Translations under genes and position numbers: made by a program
Shown here: positions 35,252-45,461 of the stretch, piece after piece
Numbering within the stretch: the stretch's first letter is position 1
Layout of the letters: every line of letters starts with the position of its first letter
Source: Geodermatophilus sabuli
GTDB lineage: Bacteria > Actinomycetota > Actinomycetes > Mycobacteriales > Geodermatophilaceae
Assembly (NCBI RefSeq): GCF_010686765.1
Contig: NZ_JAAGWF010000005.1
Coordinates: 225,924 to 289,923 of the forward strand
Direction: 5' to 3'
DNA length: 64,000 bases
The notes under the pieces: model-generated
Told to the model about the DNA's origin: nothing
What the model saw: only the letters and a program-made list of their open reading frames with translations
Databases searched by the model: none

Positions 35252-38200
35252 GTGTCTGCTCTCGACCGGTTCTCCGAGCCCACCCGGGCGTGGTTCACCG
35301 GCGCCTTCGCCGAGCCCACGGCCGCCCAGGAGGGCGCGTGGCAGGCGATCAGCAGTGGCGGCCACGCCCTGGTGGTGGCCCCGACCGGATCGGGGAAGAC
35401 GCTGGCCGCCTTCCTGTGGTCCCTCGACCGGCTGGCCGGCACCCCGCCGCCGGCGGACGAGAGGGCGCGCTGCCGGGTCCTCTACGTGTCGCCGCTCAAG
35501 GCGCTGGCCGTGGACGTCGAGCGGAACCTGAGGGCGCCGCTGACCGGCATCGGACAGGCCGCCGCCCGGTTGGGCCTGCCCCGGCCGGAGATCCAGGTGG
35601 CCATCCGGTCCGGTGACACCCCGGCCGACGAGCGCCGGACCTTCGCCCGGCGGCCGACCGACATCCTCATCACCACGCCGGAGTCGCTGTTCCTCCTGCT
35701 CACCAGCTCCGCGCGCGAGGCCCTGCGCGGCGTGGAGACGGTGATCGTCGACGAGGTGCACGCGGTCGCCGACACCAAGCGCGGCGCGCACCTGGCGCTC
35801 TCCCTCGATCGGCTCGACGAGCTGCTGGAGCGGCCCGCGCAGCGGATCGGGCTGTCGGCGACGGTCCGGCCGATCGAGGAGGTCGCCACGTTCCTGGCCG
35901 GTGGCCGGCCCGTCGAGGTCGTGGCGCCCGGTTCGACCAAGGAGTGGGACCTGTCGGTCGTGGTGCCGGTCGAGGACATGAGCACCCTCGGCCAACCCAC
36001 CGGCGAGCTCGAGGGGTCGGCGGCGGGCAACCAGCCGCGGTCGTCGATCTGGCCGGCCGTCGAGGAGCGCGTGCTCGACCTGGTCGAGGCCCACCGCAGC
36101 ACGATCGTCTTCGCCAACTCCCGGCGGCTGGCCGAGCGGCTCACCAGCCGGCTCAACGAGATGGCCTACGAGCGGGCCACCGGCGAGGAGGTGCCCCCGG
36201 GCACCAACGCCGCGGCGCTCATGGCGCAGGCCGGCTCGGGCGGCGGAGTGCCCGAGGGCGTCCAGCCGGTCGCGGCGGCGCACCACGGCTCGGTGTCCCG
36301 GGAGCAGCGGGCGATCGTGGAGGAGGCACTGAAGTCCGGACGCCTCCCGGCGGTGGTGGCCACCTCCAGCCTCGAGCTGGGCATCGACATGGGGGCGGTC
36401 GACCTCGTCGTCCAGGTGGAGGCGCCGCCCACGGTCGCCTCCGGGCTGCAGCGCGTGGGGCGGGCCGGGCACCAGGTGGGCGCCGTCAGCCGCGGGGTGC
36501 TGTTCCCGAAGTACCGCGGGGACCTCGTGCAGTGCGCGCTGGTCGCCGAGCGGATGAAGGCCGGTGCGATCGAGTCGATCCGCTACCTGCGCAACCCGCT
36601 CGACGTCCTGGCCCAGCAGATCGTCGCGATGGTCTCCGAGCGGCCGCGCACCGTCGACGAGGTGGCCGCGCTGGTCCGCCGCTCGGCGGCCTTCGCGTCG
36701 CTGCCGGACTCCGCCCTGCACGCCGTGCTGGACATGCTGGCCGGTCGCTACCCCTCCGACGCGTTCGCCGAACTGCGGCCCCGGCTGACCTGGGACCGCG
36801 TGGCCGACACCCTGACCGCCCGGAGCGGGGCCCAGCGCCTGGCCGTCACCAGCGGCGGCACCATCCCCGACCGCGGGCTGTTCGGCGTCTTCCTCGTCGG
36901 GGGCGAGGGGACCGGCGGTCGCCGGGTCGGCGAGCTCGACGAGGAGATGGTCTACGAGTCGCGGGTCGGCGACGTGTTCCTCCTCGGGTCCTCGTCCTGG
37001 CGGATCGAGGAGATCACCCACGACCGCGTGCTGGTCAGTCCCGCCCCCGGGCAGCCGGGGAAGATGCCGTTCTGGCACGGCGACGCACCGGGCCGGCCGC
37101 TCGAGCTGGGGCGGGCCCTCGGCGCCTTCCTGCGGGAGGTCGGCTCGGCCAGCTCCGACGCCGGTCTGGAGCGGGCGCGGGCAGCGGGCCTCGACGAGTG
37201 GGGCGCGGCCAACCTGCTGGCCTACCTGGCCGAGCAGAAGCAGGCGACCGGGCACCTGCCCGACGACCGCACCCTGCTGGTCGAGCGCTTCCGCGACGAG
37301 CTCGGCGACTGGAGGCTGGTCGTCCACTCCCCGTTCGGCGCCCAGGTGAACGCCCCGTGGGCGCTGGTGCTGGCCGCCCGGCTGCGCGAGCGGTACGGCG
37401 TGGACGTCGCGTCCATGCACTCCGACGACGGCATCGTGCTGCGACTGCCCGACACCACCGGTGAGCCGCCGGAGGCCGACCTCGCCGTCCTGGACCCCGA
37501 CGACGTCGAACGCGAGGTGACCGCCGAGGTCGGCACGTCGGCGCTGTTCGCCAGCCGCTTCCGCGAGTGCGCCGCCCGGGCGCTGCTTCTGCCCCGACGC
37601 GACCCCCGACGTCGCACGCCGCTGTGGCAGCAACGCCAGCGAGCGGCCCAGCTGCTGTCGGTCGCCAGCGAGTTCGCCAGCTTCCCGATCACGCTCGAGG
37701 CCGCCCGCGAGGTGCTCCAGGACGTCTACGACGTCCCCGGGCTGGTCGAGCTGATGCGGGACGTCCGCTCCCGCCGCGTTCGGGTCGTCGACGTGCAGAC
37801 CCAGTCCGCGTCGCCGTTCGCCCAGTCGCTGCTGTTCGGCTACGTCGGGCAGTTCCTGTACGAGGGGGACGCCCCGCTGGCCGAGCGCCGGGCGCAGGCG
37901 CTGGCGCTCGACACCGGCCTGCTGGCCGAGCTGCTCGGCCGCTCGGAGCTGCGCGAGCTGCTCGACGCCGAGGCACTGGCCGAGATCGAGGCCGAGCTGC
38001 AGCGGCTGCCGCCTGACCGGCACCCCCGGGACATGGACGGCGGAGCCGACCTCCTCCGCATCGTCGGTGACCTCACCGCCGGCGAGGCCGCGGCGCGCGG
38101 AGTGCCGCGCGCGTGGCTGACCGAGCTCGTCGCCGCCCGGCGTGCGCTGGTCGTGCGGATCGCCGGCGAGGAGCGGCACGTCGCCATCGAGGACGCCGGC

Positions 38201-39850
38201 CGGCTGCGCGACGCCCTCGGGACCGCGCTGCCGGTGGGCGTGCCCGAGGTCTTCACCGAGCCCGTGCCCGACCCGCTCGGGGACCTCGTCGGCCGGTACG
38301 CCCGCACCCACGGGCCCTTCACGCCCGGAGAGGCCGCCCAGCGGCTGGGTCTGGGCGTCGCGGTGGTCACCGCGACGGTGCAGCGGCTGGTCGGCACCGG
38401 TCGGCTGGTCACCGGCGAGTTCCGTCCCGGCGGCAGCGGGCAGGAGTGGTGCGACGCCGACGTGCTGCGCTCGATCCGGCGGCGGAGCCTGGCCAAGCTC
38501 CGCCAGGAGGTGGAGCCGGTCCCCATCGACACCCTGGCCCGGTTCACCCCGTCGTGGCAGTCGGTGGGGAGCCGCCTGCGCGGGGTCGACGGCGTGCTCG
38601 CGGTCGTCGAGCAACTGGCCGGCGCCCTCGTACCGGCCAGTGCCCTGGAGTCACTGGTGCTGCCGACACGGGTCCGCGACTACTCCCCAGCCATGCTCGA
38701 CGAGCTCACCAGCGCCGGCGAGGTGCTGTGGGCCGGTGCCGGCGGGCTGCCGGGGGGCGACGGGTGGGTCAGCCTGGTGCCGGCCGACCTCGCTCCCCTG
38801 CTGCTGCCCGAGCCCCTGGAACCGCCGGAGGAGGGCGGCCCCGGCTCCGCGGTGCTGGAGCGACTGGCCGGCGGGCAGGCCATGTTCTTCCGCGGGCTCT
38901 CCGACCTGGTCGGGGCCACCGACGACACCGCCCTGGCCGACGTCGTCTGGGACCTGGTCTGGAACGGCGCGCTCACCAACGACACCCTCGCCCCGTTGCG
39001 CACCCGCCTCGCCGGCGGCGGCACGCACAAGCGCCAGGCGCCGGCACCGCGGGCCCGGCTGGACCGCTCCCGGTACGGGCGCACCCGGCTCGGCCGCCCC
39101 GCGATGCCGACCCGCACCGGCCCACCGACGGTGGCCGGTCGCTGGTCGCGGCTGCCCGATCGCGAGTCGAACCCGACCAAGCGGACGACGGCCCGCGCCG
39201 AGGCCCTGCTCGAGCGGCACGGCGTCCTCACCCGTGGCGCGGTCATGGCCGAGCAGGTCAGCGGGGGCTTCTCGGCGGTCTACCCGGTGCTGCGCGCCTT
39301 CGAGGAGAACGGCCGGGCCCGGCGCGGCTACTTCGTGGAGACCCTCGGCGCCGCCCAGTTCGGTACGCCCGGCTCGGTGGACCGGCTGCGCAGCTTCGCC
39401 TCACCCGACCGCGTCCCCGCGAGCGCGGTCGTGCTGGCGGCCACCGACCCGGCCAACGTGTACGGCGCTGCACTGCCGTGGCCCGAGCGCACGACAGCAG
39501 TCGACCCCGCCGGCTCCGACGCGGTCGACGTCGGCGAGGGCACCGGTGGACGGCGCGGCTCCGGCCACCGCGCCGGTCGCAAGGCAGGCGCTCTCGTGGT
39601 CCTGGTCGACGGCGCCCTGGTGCTGTACGTGGAACGGGGTGGCAAGACGCTGCTGTCCTGGACCGAGGAGGAGACCACGCTCAAGGAGGCGGCGACGGCG
39701 CTGTCGGGCGCGGTCGCCGCGGGCGCACTCGGGCGGATGGTCGTGCAGAAGGCCGATGGCGCGTCGGTGCACGAGACGACACCCCTGTCGGCGGCCCTCC
39801 AGGCGGCCGGGTTCGCCGCGACCCCCCGCGGCCTGCGCCTGCGCGGCTGA
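35252..39850 (+). CDS. lhr: Large DNA repair helicase Lhr
   Basis: A 1,532-residue superfamily 2 helicase that moves 3'-5' on single-stranded DNA and unwinds DNA-DNA and RNA-DNA duplexes. Walker A is PTGSGKT (44-50), the DEVH box follows near 166, and the second RecA domain has QRVGRAGHQVGAVSRG. A winged-helix and Lhr-core region follows, and a long C-terminal region (beyond about 870) is typical of the full-length bacterial form (about 1,500 residues in mycobacteria). A Nei-type glycosylase gene lies just downstream, as in M. tuberculosis Rv3296-Rv3297. The GTG start and its odd spacing are discussed under the upstream element. Confidence 0.93.
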   Translation: MSALDRFSEPTRAWFTGAFAEPTAAQEGAWQAISSGGHALVVAPTGSGKTLAAFLWSLDRLAGTPPPADERARCRVLYVSPLKALAVDVERNLRAPLTGIGQAAARLGLPRPEIQVAIRSGDTPADERRTFARRPTDILITTPESLFLLLTSSAREALRGVETVIVDEVHAVADTKRGAHLALSLDRLDELLERPAQRIGLSATVRPIEEVATFLAGGRPVEVVAPGSTKEWDLSVVVPVEDMSTLGQPTGELEGSAAGNQPRSSIWPAVEERVLDLVEAHRSTIVFANSRRLAERLTSRLNEMAYERATGEEVPPGTNAAALMAQAGSGGGVPEGVQPVAAAHHGSVSREQRAIVEEALKSGRLPAVVATSSLELGIDMGAVDLVVQVEAPPTVASGLQRVGRAGHQVGAVSRGVLFPKYRGDLVQCALVAERMKAGAIESIRYLRNPLDVLAQQIVAMVSERPRTVDEVAALVRRSAAFASLPDSALHAVLDMLAGRYPSDAFAELRPRLTWDRVADTLTARSGAQRLAVTSGGTIPDRGLFGVFLVGGEGTGGRRVGELDEEMVYESRVGDVFLLGSSSWRIEEITHDRVLVSPAPGQPGKMPFWHGDAPGRPLELGRALGAFLREVGSASSDAGLERARAAGLDEWGAANLLAYLAEQKQATGHLPDDRTLLVERFRDELGDWRLVVHSPFGAQVNAPWALVLAARLRERYGVDVASMHSDDGIVLRLPDTTGEPPEADLAVLDPDDVEREVTAEVGTSALFASRFRECAARALLLPRRDPRRRTPLWQQRQRAAQLLSVASEFASFPITLEAAREVLQDVYDVPGLVELMRDVRSRRVRVVDVQTQSASPFAQSLLFGYVGQFLYEGDAPLAERRAQALALDTGLLAELLGRSELRELLDAEALAEIEAELQRLPPDRHPRDMDGGADLLRIVGDLTAGEAAARGVPRAWLTELVAARRALVVRIAGEERHVAIEDAGRLRDALGTALPVGVPEVFTEPVPDPLGDLVGRYARTHGPFTPGEAAQRLGLGVAVVTATVQRLVGTGRLVTGEFRPGGSGQEWCDADVLRSIRRRSLAKLRQEVEPVPIDTLARFTPSWQSVGSRLRGVDGVLAVVEQLAGALVPASALESLVLPTRVRDYSPAMLDELTSAGEVLWAGAGGLPGGDGWVSLVPADLAPLLLPEPLEPPEEGGPGSAVLERLAGGQAMFFRGLSDLVGATDDTALADVVWDLVWNGALTNDTLAPLRTRLAGGGTHKRQAPAPRARLDRSRYGRTRLGRPAMPTRTGPPTVAGRWSRLPDRESNPTKRTTARAEALLERHGVLTRGAVMAEQVSGGFSAVYPVLRAFEENGRARRGYFVETLGAAQFGTPGSVDRLRSFASPDRVPASAVVLAATDPANVYGAALPWPERTTAVDPAGSDAVDVGEGTGGRRGSGHRAGRKAGALVVLVDGALVLYVERGGKTLLSWTEEETTLKEAATALSGAVAAGALGRMVVQKADGASVHETTPLSAALQAAGFAATPRGLRLRG

Positions 39851-39860
39851 CGCGCTGCGC

Positions 39861-40481
39861 TCAGTCGGCGCGCGGGTGCAGCCAGCCGGCGAACAGCCGG
39901 GTCAGGGTGGGCATCACCACGTAACCGAGGAGCACCACGACGACGCACGCCGACAGCAGCAGCCGCACCGGCCACGCCCAGCCGGCCAGATGCGGCATGA
40001 CGAGCACCTGCAGGGTCGAGGTGATGAGGAAGACGGCGCCGATCGTGAGCACCGTGGACCGCCACCGAGGCCCCGGCGCGGCCGGCCTGGTGAAGAAGCT
40101 GTCGAGGCCCGCGACGCGCGCGTACCGCTCCTCGTCGATCATCTCCTGCATCCGCTCCAGGGCGTCCCGCCGCTGGGCCGAGCGCTCCCACGCCGCCAGC
40201 GCCGCGTCATCCCGGAACCGGTAGACCAGGTGGTACTCCGAGCTGCCCGGTCCGGGCTTGAGGAGGGTGCCGCCCAGGTTGCCCGGATAGGTGGCCGCCA
40301 CGGCGAGGACCTCGGCCGCCCACCGCTCGAACGCCTGCCGACGATGGGGACGGACCACCCGCGCCACGGTGACCGTCACCGGCTCGGGCCTGCGCCCGGC
40401 GACCTCGGAACGGGCCCACCGGGCGCGGAGCAGGGAGGTCACGGCCACGGGCACAGCAGCGCCGAGCACGGCCGGGGTCAT
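39861..40481 (-). CDS. Membrane protein with antibiotic-biosynthesis-monooxygenase (ABM) fold
   Basis: A 206-residue protein. Residues about 30-125 form an ABM-like ferredoxin fold (VTVTVARVVRPHRRQAFERW and YHLVYRFRDDAALAAWERS), a domain also found in heme-degrading enzymes. Two hydrophobic segments follow (about 145-165 and 172-192). Combinations of an ABM domain with two helices are known as uncharacterised membrane proteins. The ATG at 40481 is preferred over an upstream GTG. It is inserted on the minus strand between lhr and nei2, ten bases from the lhr stop. Confidence 0.75.
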   Translation of the reverse strand: MTPAVLGAAVPVAVTSLLRARWARSEVAGRRPEPVTVTVARVVRPHRRQAFERWAAEVLAVAATYPGNLGGTLLKPGPGSSEYHLVYRFRDDAALAAWERSAQRRDALERMQEMIDEERYARVAGLDSFFTRPAAPGPRWRSTVLTIGAVFLITSTLQVLVMPHLAGWAWPVRLLLSACVVVVLLGYVVMPTLTRLFAGWLHPRAD

Positions 40482-40543
40482 CCCGGCTGTCGGGAGACTC
40501 ACAGCCTGCGCAGCGCGAACGCGGCTCGGGGACACTGGAGCGC

Positions 40544-41398
40544 GTGCCCGAGGGAGACACCGTCTGGCTGGCGGCGCAGCGCATGCACACCGCGCTCGCC
40601 GGCGCGACGCTGCGCCGCGGTGAGCTGCGCGTGCCCCAACTGGCGGCCACCGACCTCGCCGGGCGCACCGTCTCCGCCGTGGTGCCCCGTGGCAAGCACC
40701 TGCTGATCCGGCTCGCCGACGGATGGACGCTGCGCACGCACTTCCGCATGGACGGCAGTTGGCACATCTACCGGCCGGGAGCGAAGTGGCGAGGCGGCCC
40801 GGCCTTCGCGGTCCGTGCGGTGTTGAGCACCGAGCAGTGGGAGTGCGTCGGCTACCGGCTGCACGACGTCGCGATGGTGCGCACCGAGCACGAGGACCAG
40901 CTGGTCGGCCATCTCGGGCCCGACGTCCTCGGCCCCGACTGGGACCTCGAGGAGGCGCTGCGCCGGCTGCGGTCCCACCCCGACGAACAGATCGGCGTGG
41001 CCATCCTCGACCAGCGCAACCTGGCCGGCATCGGCAACCTCTACAAGGTCGAGTCGCTCTTCCTCTGCGGTGTGCACCCCTGGGCGCGGGTGGCGGACGT
41101 GGCCGACCTCCCCGGCCTCGTCGAGCGGGCCCGCACCCTGATGCTGGCCAACCGCGACCACCCCGAGCAGAGCACCACCGGCGACCTGCGCCGCGGGCAG
41201 GACCACTGGGTCGCCGGTCGCAAGGGCCGCCCCTGCCGTCGCTGCGGCACCTCGATCCTGCTGGGCGACCAGGGCCCCGACCTGCAGGAGCGGGTCACGT
41301 GGTGGTGCCCGCGCTGCCAGGCCGCCCGCTCCCCCGTCGACCCTGCCGCACGGACCGGCGAGCCGGGCCGCCCGCAGCCGCTCATCGGCTCGACCTGA
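40544..41398 (+). CDS. nei2: Fpg/Nei family DNA glycosylase (Nei2-type)
   Basis: A 284-residue DNA glycosylase/AP lyase that removes oxidised bases. The processed N-terminus is P2-E3 (MPEGDTVW), with the catalytic proline amine and glutamate. K51 (RGKHLL) supports catalysis. The helix-two-turn-helix segment is DQRNLAGIGNLYKVE, and the C-terminal zinc finger has CRRC and CPRC. The MPEGDTV opening fits the actinobacterial Nei2 group, which prefers oxidised pyrimidines and single-stranded substrates. The GTG start has GACACT seven bases upstream. Close to lhr, suggesting a repair neighbourhood. Confidence 0.88.
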   Translation: MPEGDTVWLAAQRMHTALAGATLRRGELRVPQLAATDLAGRTVSAVVPRGKHLLIRLADGWTLRTHFRMDGSWHIYRPGAKWRGGPAFAVRAVLSTEQWECVGYRLHDVAMVRTEHEDQLVGHLGPDVLGPDWDLEEALRRLRSHPDEQIGVAILDQRNLAGIGNLYKVESLFLCGVHPWARVADVADLPGLVERARTLMLANRDHPEQSTTGDLRRGQDHWVAGRKGRPCRRCGTSILLGDQGPDLQERVTWWCPRCQAARSPVDPAARTGEPGRPQPLIGST

Positions 41399-41399
41399 C

Positions 41400-41594
41400 T
41401 CAGGGGACGACCGGCCGCACCGGCCCGGCGGTCGTGTCGCCGGGGCAGGTGTCCTCCATCGCCGTCTCCGGGGAGACCGAGGCGACCCACCCCCAGCCGG
41501 CGCCCAATCCGTCGAGCACGCCGGCCGGGAAGCCGGCGTGCACCTCGGGGCCCTGCACGTGGGCGGCGTCGTCAAGCCGCTGCACGGGCGGCAC
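41400..41594 (-). CDS. Uncertain small open frame (64 aa)
   Basis: A 64-residue frame starting GTG, with strong third-position GC bias. The same biased frame continues about 18 codons further upstream to about 41648 before meeting a stop codon, but has no start codon there. This could be a gene with a non-canonical or missing start, or a remnant. It converges on nei2 with one base between stops. No family was recognised. Confidence 0.35.
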   Translation of the reverse strand: MPPVQRLDDAAHVQGPEVHAGFPAGVLDGLGAGWGWVASVSPETAMEDTCPGDTTAGPVRPVVP

Positions 41595-41660
41595 GTGGTA
41601 GGAGACCAGCAGCCCGGACGTTGGGGCGAGGAGGGTCGTGACCCCGCGTCACGGTGATGA

Positions 41661-41693
41661 GACGGGCCGGTCCCGGTACGAGACCGGCCCGTC
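41661..41693 (-). terminator. Hairpin terminator after the pspA gene
   Basis: GACGGGCCGGTC (41661-41672) and GACCGGCCCGTC (41682-41693) are exact reverse complements with a nine-base loop, about 20 bases past the PspA stop. Confidence 0.65.
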
Positions 41694-41713
41694 AGCTCAG
41701 GTCCTGGGCTGGG

Positions 41714-42553
41714 TCAGACGCCCTGCTCCGGGCGGTCCGCCGGCTCGGCCGCGTGCTGACCGGTCGGCGTCTGCACGGGCGGGGCGCCCTTCTCGAGCGC
41801 GGGTGCCGCAGCGCCGCCGGTGACCGCCTGCTGGCCACCCATCGAGGCGCGGATCTGATCCAGCCGCGAGGCGCCGGCGACGTCGAGCGTCGCCTTCTGC
41901 ACCTCGAGCATGCGGCCCTCCACCGACGTCTGCGCCAGCTCCGCCTGGCCGAGCGCGTTGGCGTAGCGGGCCTCGATCTTGTCGCGGACCTCGGACAGAC
42001 TCGGCGTGTTCCCCGGGGCCGACAGCTCGTTGACCTGCTTGAGCGACGACGCGACGTGCTCCTGCATCTTGGCCTGCTCGAGCTGGCTCATCAGCTTGGT
42101 GCGCTCGGCCAGGGTCGTCTGCAGCCGCATCCGGCTCTGCTCCACGGCGCCGCGCGCCTGCTCCGCGGCCTGCAGTGCCTCGTCGTGACTGCGCTTGAGG
42201 TCCTCCATCGACTGCTCGGCGGCGACCAGCTGGGTGGCGAACGCCTGCGCGGCGTTCTCGTACTCCGCGGCCTTCGACGCGTTGCCCCCGGCTCGGGTCT
42301 GGTCGGCGAGCACCAACGCCTGCCGGGCGGAGGCCTGCAGCTTCTCGACCTCGCCGAGCTGCCGGTTCAGCCGCATCTCCAGCTGCCGCTGGTTGCCCAG
42401 GACAGCGGCGGCCTGGTTGGCCAGTGCCTGGTGCCGCTGCTGCTCGGCCTCGATCGCCTGCGCGATCTGGATCTTGGGGTCGGCGCGCTGGTCGATCTGG
42501 GCATTCGCCGAGGCCGTCAGGTACTTCCAGAGCTTCACGAACGGGTTGGGCAT
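41714..42553 (-). CDS. pspA: PspA/IM30 family membrane-stress protein
   Basis: A 279-residue, almost wholly helical coiled-coil protein of the PspA/IM30/ESCRT-III family that binds stressed membranes. It begins [18 protein letters not shown], an amphipathic helix of the kind that inserts into membranes; long charged coiled coils cover about 25-225, and a Gln/Pro/Ala-rich tail ends the protein. GGAGGA lies just before the ATG. In M. tuberculosis the homolog Rv2744c lies next to ClgR, which controls it; here clgR is about 10 kb away, so the linkage is loosened. Confidence 0.88.
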   Translation of the reverse strand: MPNPFVKLWKYLTASANAQIDQRADPKIQIAQAIEAEQQRHQALANQAAAVLGNQRQLEMRLNRQLGEVEKLQASARQALVLADQTRAGGNASKAAEYENAAQAFATQLVAAEQSMEDLKRSHDEALQAAEQARGAVEQSRMRLQTTLAERTKLMSQLEQAKMQEHVASSLKQVNELSAPGNTPSLSEVRDKIEARYANALGQAELAQTSVEGRMLEVQKATLDVAGASRLDQIRASMGGQQAVTGGAAAPALEKGAPPVQTPTGQHAAEPADRPEQGV

Positions 42554-42690
42554 GGTTCCTCCTGCTCCGGCGCGGATCGTCCGCTGGCGGTGGTACCCGA
42601 CCGGCGGGCCGCAGCGATCGTCGTCGCCGCCCATCGTCCCAGGTGCCCGGGTGTGCCAGCCACCAGAGACCCCTCGAGTGCTTCGCTCGT

Positions 42691-42696
42691 TAGGGT
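42691..42696 (+). promoter_or_regulatory. -10-like TAGGGT, leaderless start of the PfkB kinase gene
   Basis: TAGGGT ends six bases before the GTG at 42703. The CCCACC between them cannot act as a ribosome binding site. Confidence 0.55.
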
Positions 42697-42702
42697 CCCA
42701 CC

Positions 42703-43719
42703 GTGTCCAGCGACAGCGCCGTCCTCAGCGTGCTCGGTGAACTGGTGGTCGACCTGCTCCCCGACTCGAGCGCGGACGCCGGCCCGCAGGGCACCGCGCC
42801 GCACTACATCGCCCGGCCCGGGGGCAACGCGCTCAACGTCGCCGTTGCCGCGGGACGGCTGGGCGCTCCGGTGCGGCTGCTCGCCCGGCTGGGCACCGGC
42901 CCGCTCGCGGCATCGCTGCGGCGCCACGTCGAACTGGCCGGGGTGGACCTCGCCGGCCTGGTCCCGGCCGCGGAACCGGTCAGCCTCGCCGTGGTCGGCC
43001 TCGGAGCCGACGGCTCCCCCGACTACGGGTTCCACGTCCAGGGTGCCGCCGACTGGCAGTGGTCGGACGCGGAGCTGGCCGCGGTCCTCCCGGCAGGGAC
43101 GGCGATCCTGCACGTCGGCTCGATCTCGAGCTGGACCCCGCCCGGGTGCGAGGCGATCGCCCGGCTGGTCGAGCAGGTCGCGGCCTCGGGCCGGGCCCTG
43201 GTCAGCGTCGATCCCAACATCCGGCCGATGCTGGCCGGCGGCCCGGTGGGAGCGACCCTGGGCAACACCCCGGAAGACGTGCGGGCCCGCCTGCGGCGGC
43301 TGCTCGCCCGCGCCGACGTGGTCAAGGTCAGCGCCGAGGATCTCGCCTGGCTCGAGCCCGAGGCCCTCGACGACCTCGACGCGACGGCACTGCGCTGGGC
43401 CGACCGCGGTGCCGCACTCGTGCTGCTCACCGACGGCGGCGCACCGCTGCGGATCGCCCGCCCGGGCCGCTCGCTGCTGCACCGGGAGCCGCCGCGGGTG
43501 GAGGTCGCCGACACGGTGGGAGCCGGTGACTCCCTGGCCGCGGGGTTGTTCGCCGGGCTGCTGGAAGCCGGCGTCACCACCCGCGCCGCACTGCAGGACC
43601 TCCCCGACGACCGGCTGCTGCCGATCGTCGACGACGCCGCGCTGGTGGCGGCGCTCACCTGCACACGCGTGGGCGCCGACCCGCCGACCCGTGCGGAGCT
43701 GGCCGCCGCCCGCCGCTGA
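42703..43719 (+). CDS. PfkB-family carbohydrate kinase
   Basis: A 338-residue ribokinase-fold sugar kinase. The N-terminal signature is [15 protein letters not shown], the middle has a SVDPNIRP segment found in fructokinases, and the C-terminal signature [14 protein letters not shown] carries the catalytic aspartate and anion hole. Fructose is the most likely substrate, but other sugars or nucleosides are possible. The gene converges on the alpha-glucosidase of the sugar operon. It has a leaderless-type start. Confidence 0.85.
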   Translation: MSSDSAVLSVLGELVVDLLPDSSADAGPQGTAPHYIARPGGNALNVAVAAGRLGAPVRLLARLGTGPLAASLRRHVELAGVDLAGLVPAAEPVSLAVVGLGADGSPDYGFHVQGAADWQWSDAELAAVLPAGTAILHVGSISSWTPPGCEAIARLVEQVAASGRALVSVDPNIRPMLAGGPVGATLGNTPEDVRARLRRLLARADVVKVSAEDLAWLEPEALDDLDATALRWADRGAALVLLTDGGAPLRIARPGRSLLHREPPRVEVADTVGAGDSLAAGLFAGLLEAGVTTRAALQDLPDDRLLPIVDDAALVAALTCTRVGADPPTRAELAAARR

Positions 43720-43740
43720 GCACGACGGGAGCCCGGAGGG

Positions 43741-45402
43741 TCAGCCCCCGTCGACGGCGAGCCAGACGGCCGTGTCGGGCAGCAGGTCGCCCTCGGCGGT
43801 GTCACTGCGCAGGAGCTGGCGCGCGCCACCGGGCAGCGGCACCGGTCGTGCCGAGAAGTTGACGAGGCACCGGAACCCGGTCCCCCGGTCGAACGCCAGG
43901 ACGTCGTCTCCCGCCTCGCGCCAGTCCAGCGGCCCCTCGTGCAGGTCGGGCAGGCTGCGGCGCAGGCGGAGCGCCGCCCGGTACAGCGCGAGGGTGGACG
44001 ACGGGTCGTCGCGCTGGGCCGCCACGGTGAGGTCCCGCCACCGCGACGGCTGCGGCAGCCAGGGCTCCGTCCCCTCCGTGGTGAAGCCGAAGGGAGGGGC
44101 GTCGCCGGACCAGGGGAGGGGCACGCGGCAGCCGTCGCGGCCGCGGGCCGTGTGCCCCGAGCGCTCCCACGTGGGGTCCTGCAGGACCTCGTCCGGGAGG
44201 TCCTCCACCTCGGGCAGCCCGAGTTCCTCCCCCTGGTACAGGTAGACCCCGCCCGGGAGCGCCAGCGTCAGCAGCGCCGCGGCGCGGGCCCGGCGGAGCC
44301 CGAGTGCCTGGTCGGCGGGCGGCGCGTCCCGGTCGAAGCCCATGGTGGCGGCCGCGCTGTGCGCCCGCCCGAAGCGGGTGACGTGCCGCGTCTCGTCGTG
44401 GCTGGACAGCACCCAGGTGGCCGGCGCACCGACCGGGGCCAGCGCCTCGAGGGTCCCCTCCACGACCGTCCGGATGCTCCGCGCGTCCCACGGCGCGCGC
44501 AGGTAGTCGAAGTTGAAGGTCGTGTGCATCTCGTCGGGGCGGACGTAGCGGCTCAGCCGCTCGGGACCGTTGACCACCGCCTCGGTGACGAACAGCCGGT
44601 CGCCGTCGTACTCGTCGCCGACCCGGCGCCAGCGCCGGAGGATGTCGTGCACCTCGTCGACGTCCCAGTGCGGGTTGTCCACCCAGCGGCTGGACTCGAA
44701 CAGCGCCTCCGGGCCGTGGCCGGCGTCGGGCAGGTGGGGCACCTTGGCCATGGCCGGCGCCGCGTCCACGCGGATGCCGTCGACCCCGCGGTCCAGCCAG
44801 AAGCGGAGGACGGCGTCGAACTCCTCCTGCACCGACCGGTCGCCCCAGTCGAGATCGGGCTGCTCGGGGGCGAACAGGTGCAGGTACCACTCACCCGGCT
44901 CTCCCCCGGGCTCCCGGACCCGCGTCCACGCCGATCCGCCGAAGGCGCTGATCCAGTCGTTGGGCGGCTGCGCGCCACCGGATCGGCCCGGGCGGAAGAA
45001 GTACCGCCCTCGCTCGGCCGACCCCGGTCCCGCGGCCAGGGCCGCGACGAACCACGGGTGGGCGACGGACGTGTGGTTGGCGACCAGGTCGATCACGACG
45101 CGCAGGCCCAGGTCGTGGGCCTCGCTGACGAGCGCGTCCGCGTCGGCCAGCGTGCCGAACCGCGGGTCGATGTCGCGGTAGTCGCTGACGTCGTACCCGC
45201 CGTCGGCCATGGGGGACGGGTACCAGGGCGTGATCCAGACGGCGTCCACACCGAGGTCGACGAGGTAGGGGAGCCGACCGCGCAGCCCGTCGACGTCCCC
45301 GACGCCGTCGCCGTCGGAGTCGGCGAAGCTGCGCAGGTAGACCTCGTAGATGACCGCCGTGCGCCACCACGGACGGTGACCCTGCGGCGCGCGGTCGGGC
45401 AT
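43741..45402 (-). CDS. GH13 alpha-glucosidase
   Basis: A 553-residue cytoplasmic alpha-glucosidase of the oligo-1,6-glucosidase/trehalase-like GH13 group, predicted to release glucose from imported alpha-glucosides. Nucleophile D213 (GIRVDAAP), acid/base E274 (VTEAVV) and third acid D336 (SSHDETRH) are intact, and ADGGYDVSDYRDIDP is typical. I chose the ATG at 45402 with GGAGG four bases upstream; the frame extends to a GTG at 45459, whose upstream region lies in a strong hairpin. Last gene of the five-gene sugar uptake operon, about 100 bases after the ATPase gene. Confidence 0.9.
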   Translation of the reverse strand: MPDRAPQGHRPWWRTAVIYEVYLRSFADSDGDGVGDVDGLRGRLPYLVDLGVDAVWITPWYPSPMADGGYDVSDYRDIDPRFGTLADADALVSEAHDLGLRVVIDLVANHTSVAHPWFVAALAAGPGSAERGRYFFRPGRSGGAQPPNDWISAFGGSAWTRVREPGGEPGEWYLHLFAPEQPDLDWGDRSVQEEFDAVLRFWLDRGVDGIRVDAAPAMAKVPHLPDAGHGPEALFESSRWVDNPHWDVDEVHDILRRWRRVGDEYDGDRLFVTEAVVNGPERLSRYVRPDEMHTTFNFDYLRAPWDARSIRTVVEGTLEALAPVGAPATWVLSSHDETRHVTRFGRAHSAAATMGFDRDAPPADQALGLRRARAAALLTLALPGGVYLYQGEELGLPEVEDLPDEVLQDPTWERSGHTARGRDGCRVPLPWSGDAPPFGFTTEGTEPWLPQPSRWRDLTVAAQRDDPSSTLALYRAALRLRRSLPDLHEGPLDWREAGDDVLAFDRGTGFRCLVNFSARPVPLPGGARQLLRSDTAEGDLLPDTAVWLAVDGG

Positions 45403-45461
45403 GGCCCTCCAGACCTGCTCAGGAGTGGGCCGCGGACGGCCCGGCTCGGTCGCGGACACGC

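Noticed and set aside
41654..44245. An 863-residue plus-strand open frame across pspA and the PfkB gene
   Set aside because: It is antisense to pspA and out of frame with the PfkB kinase, and shows no recognisable domain.
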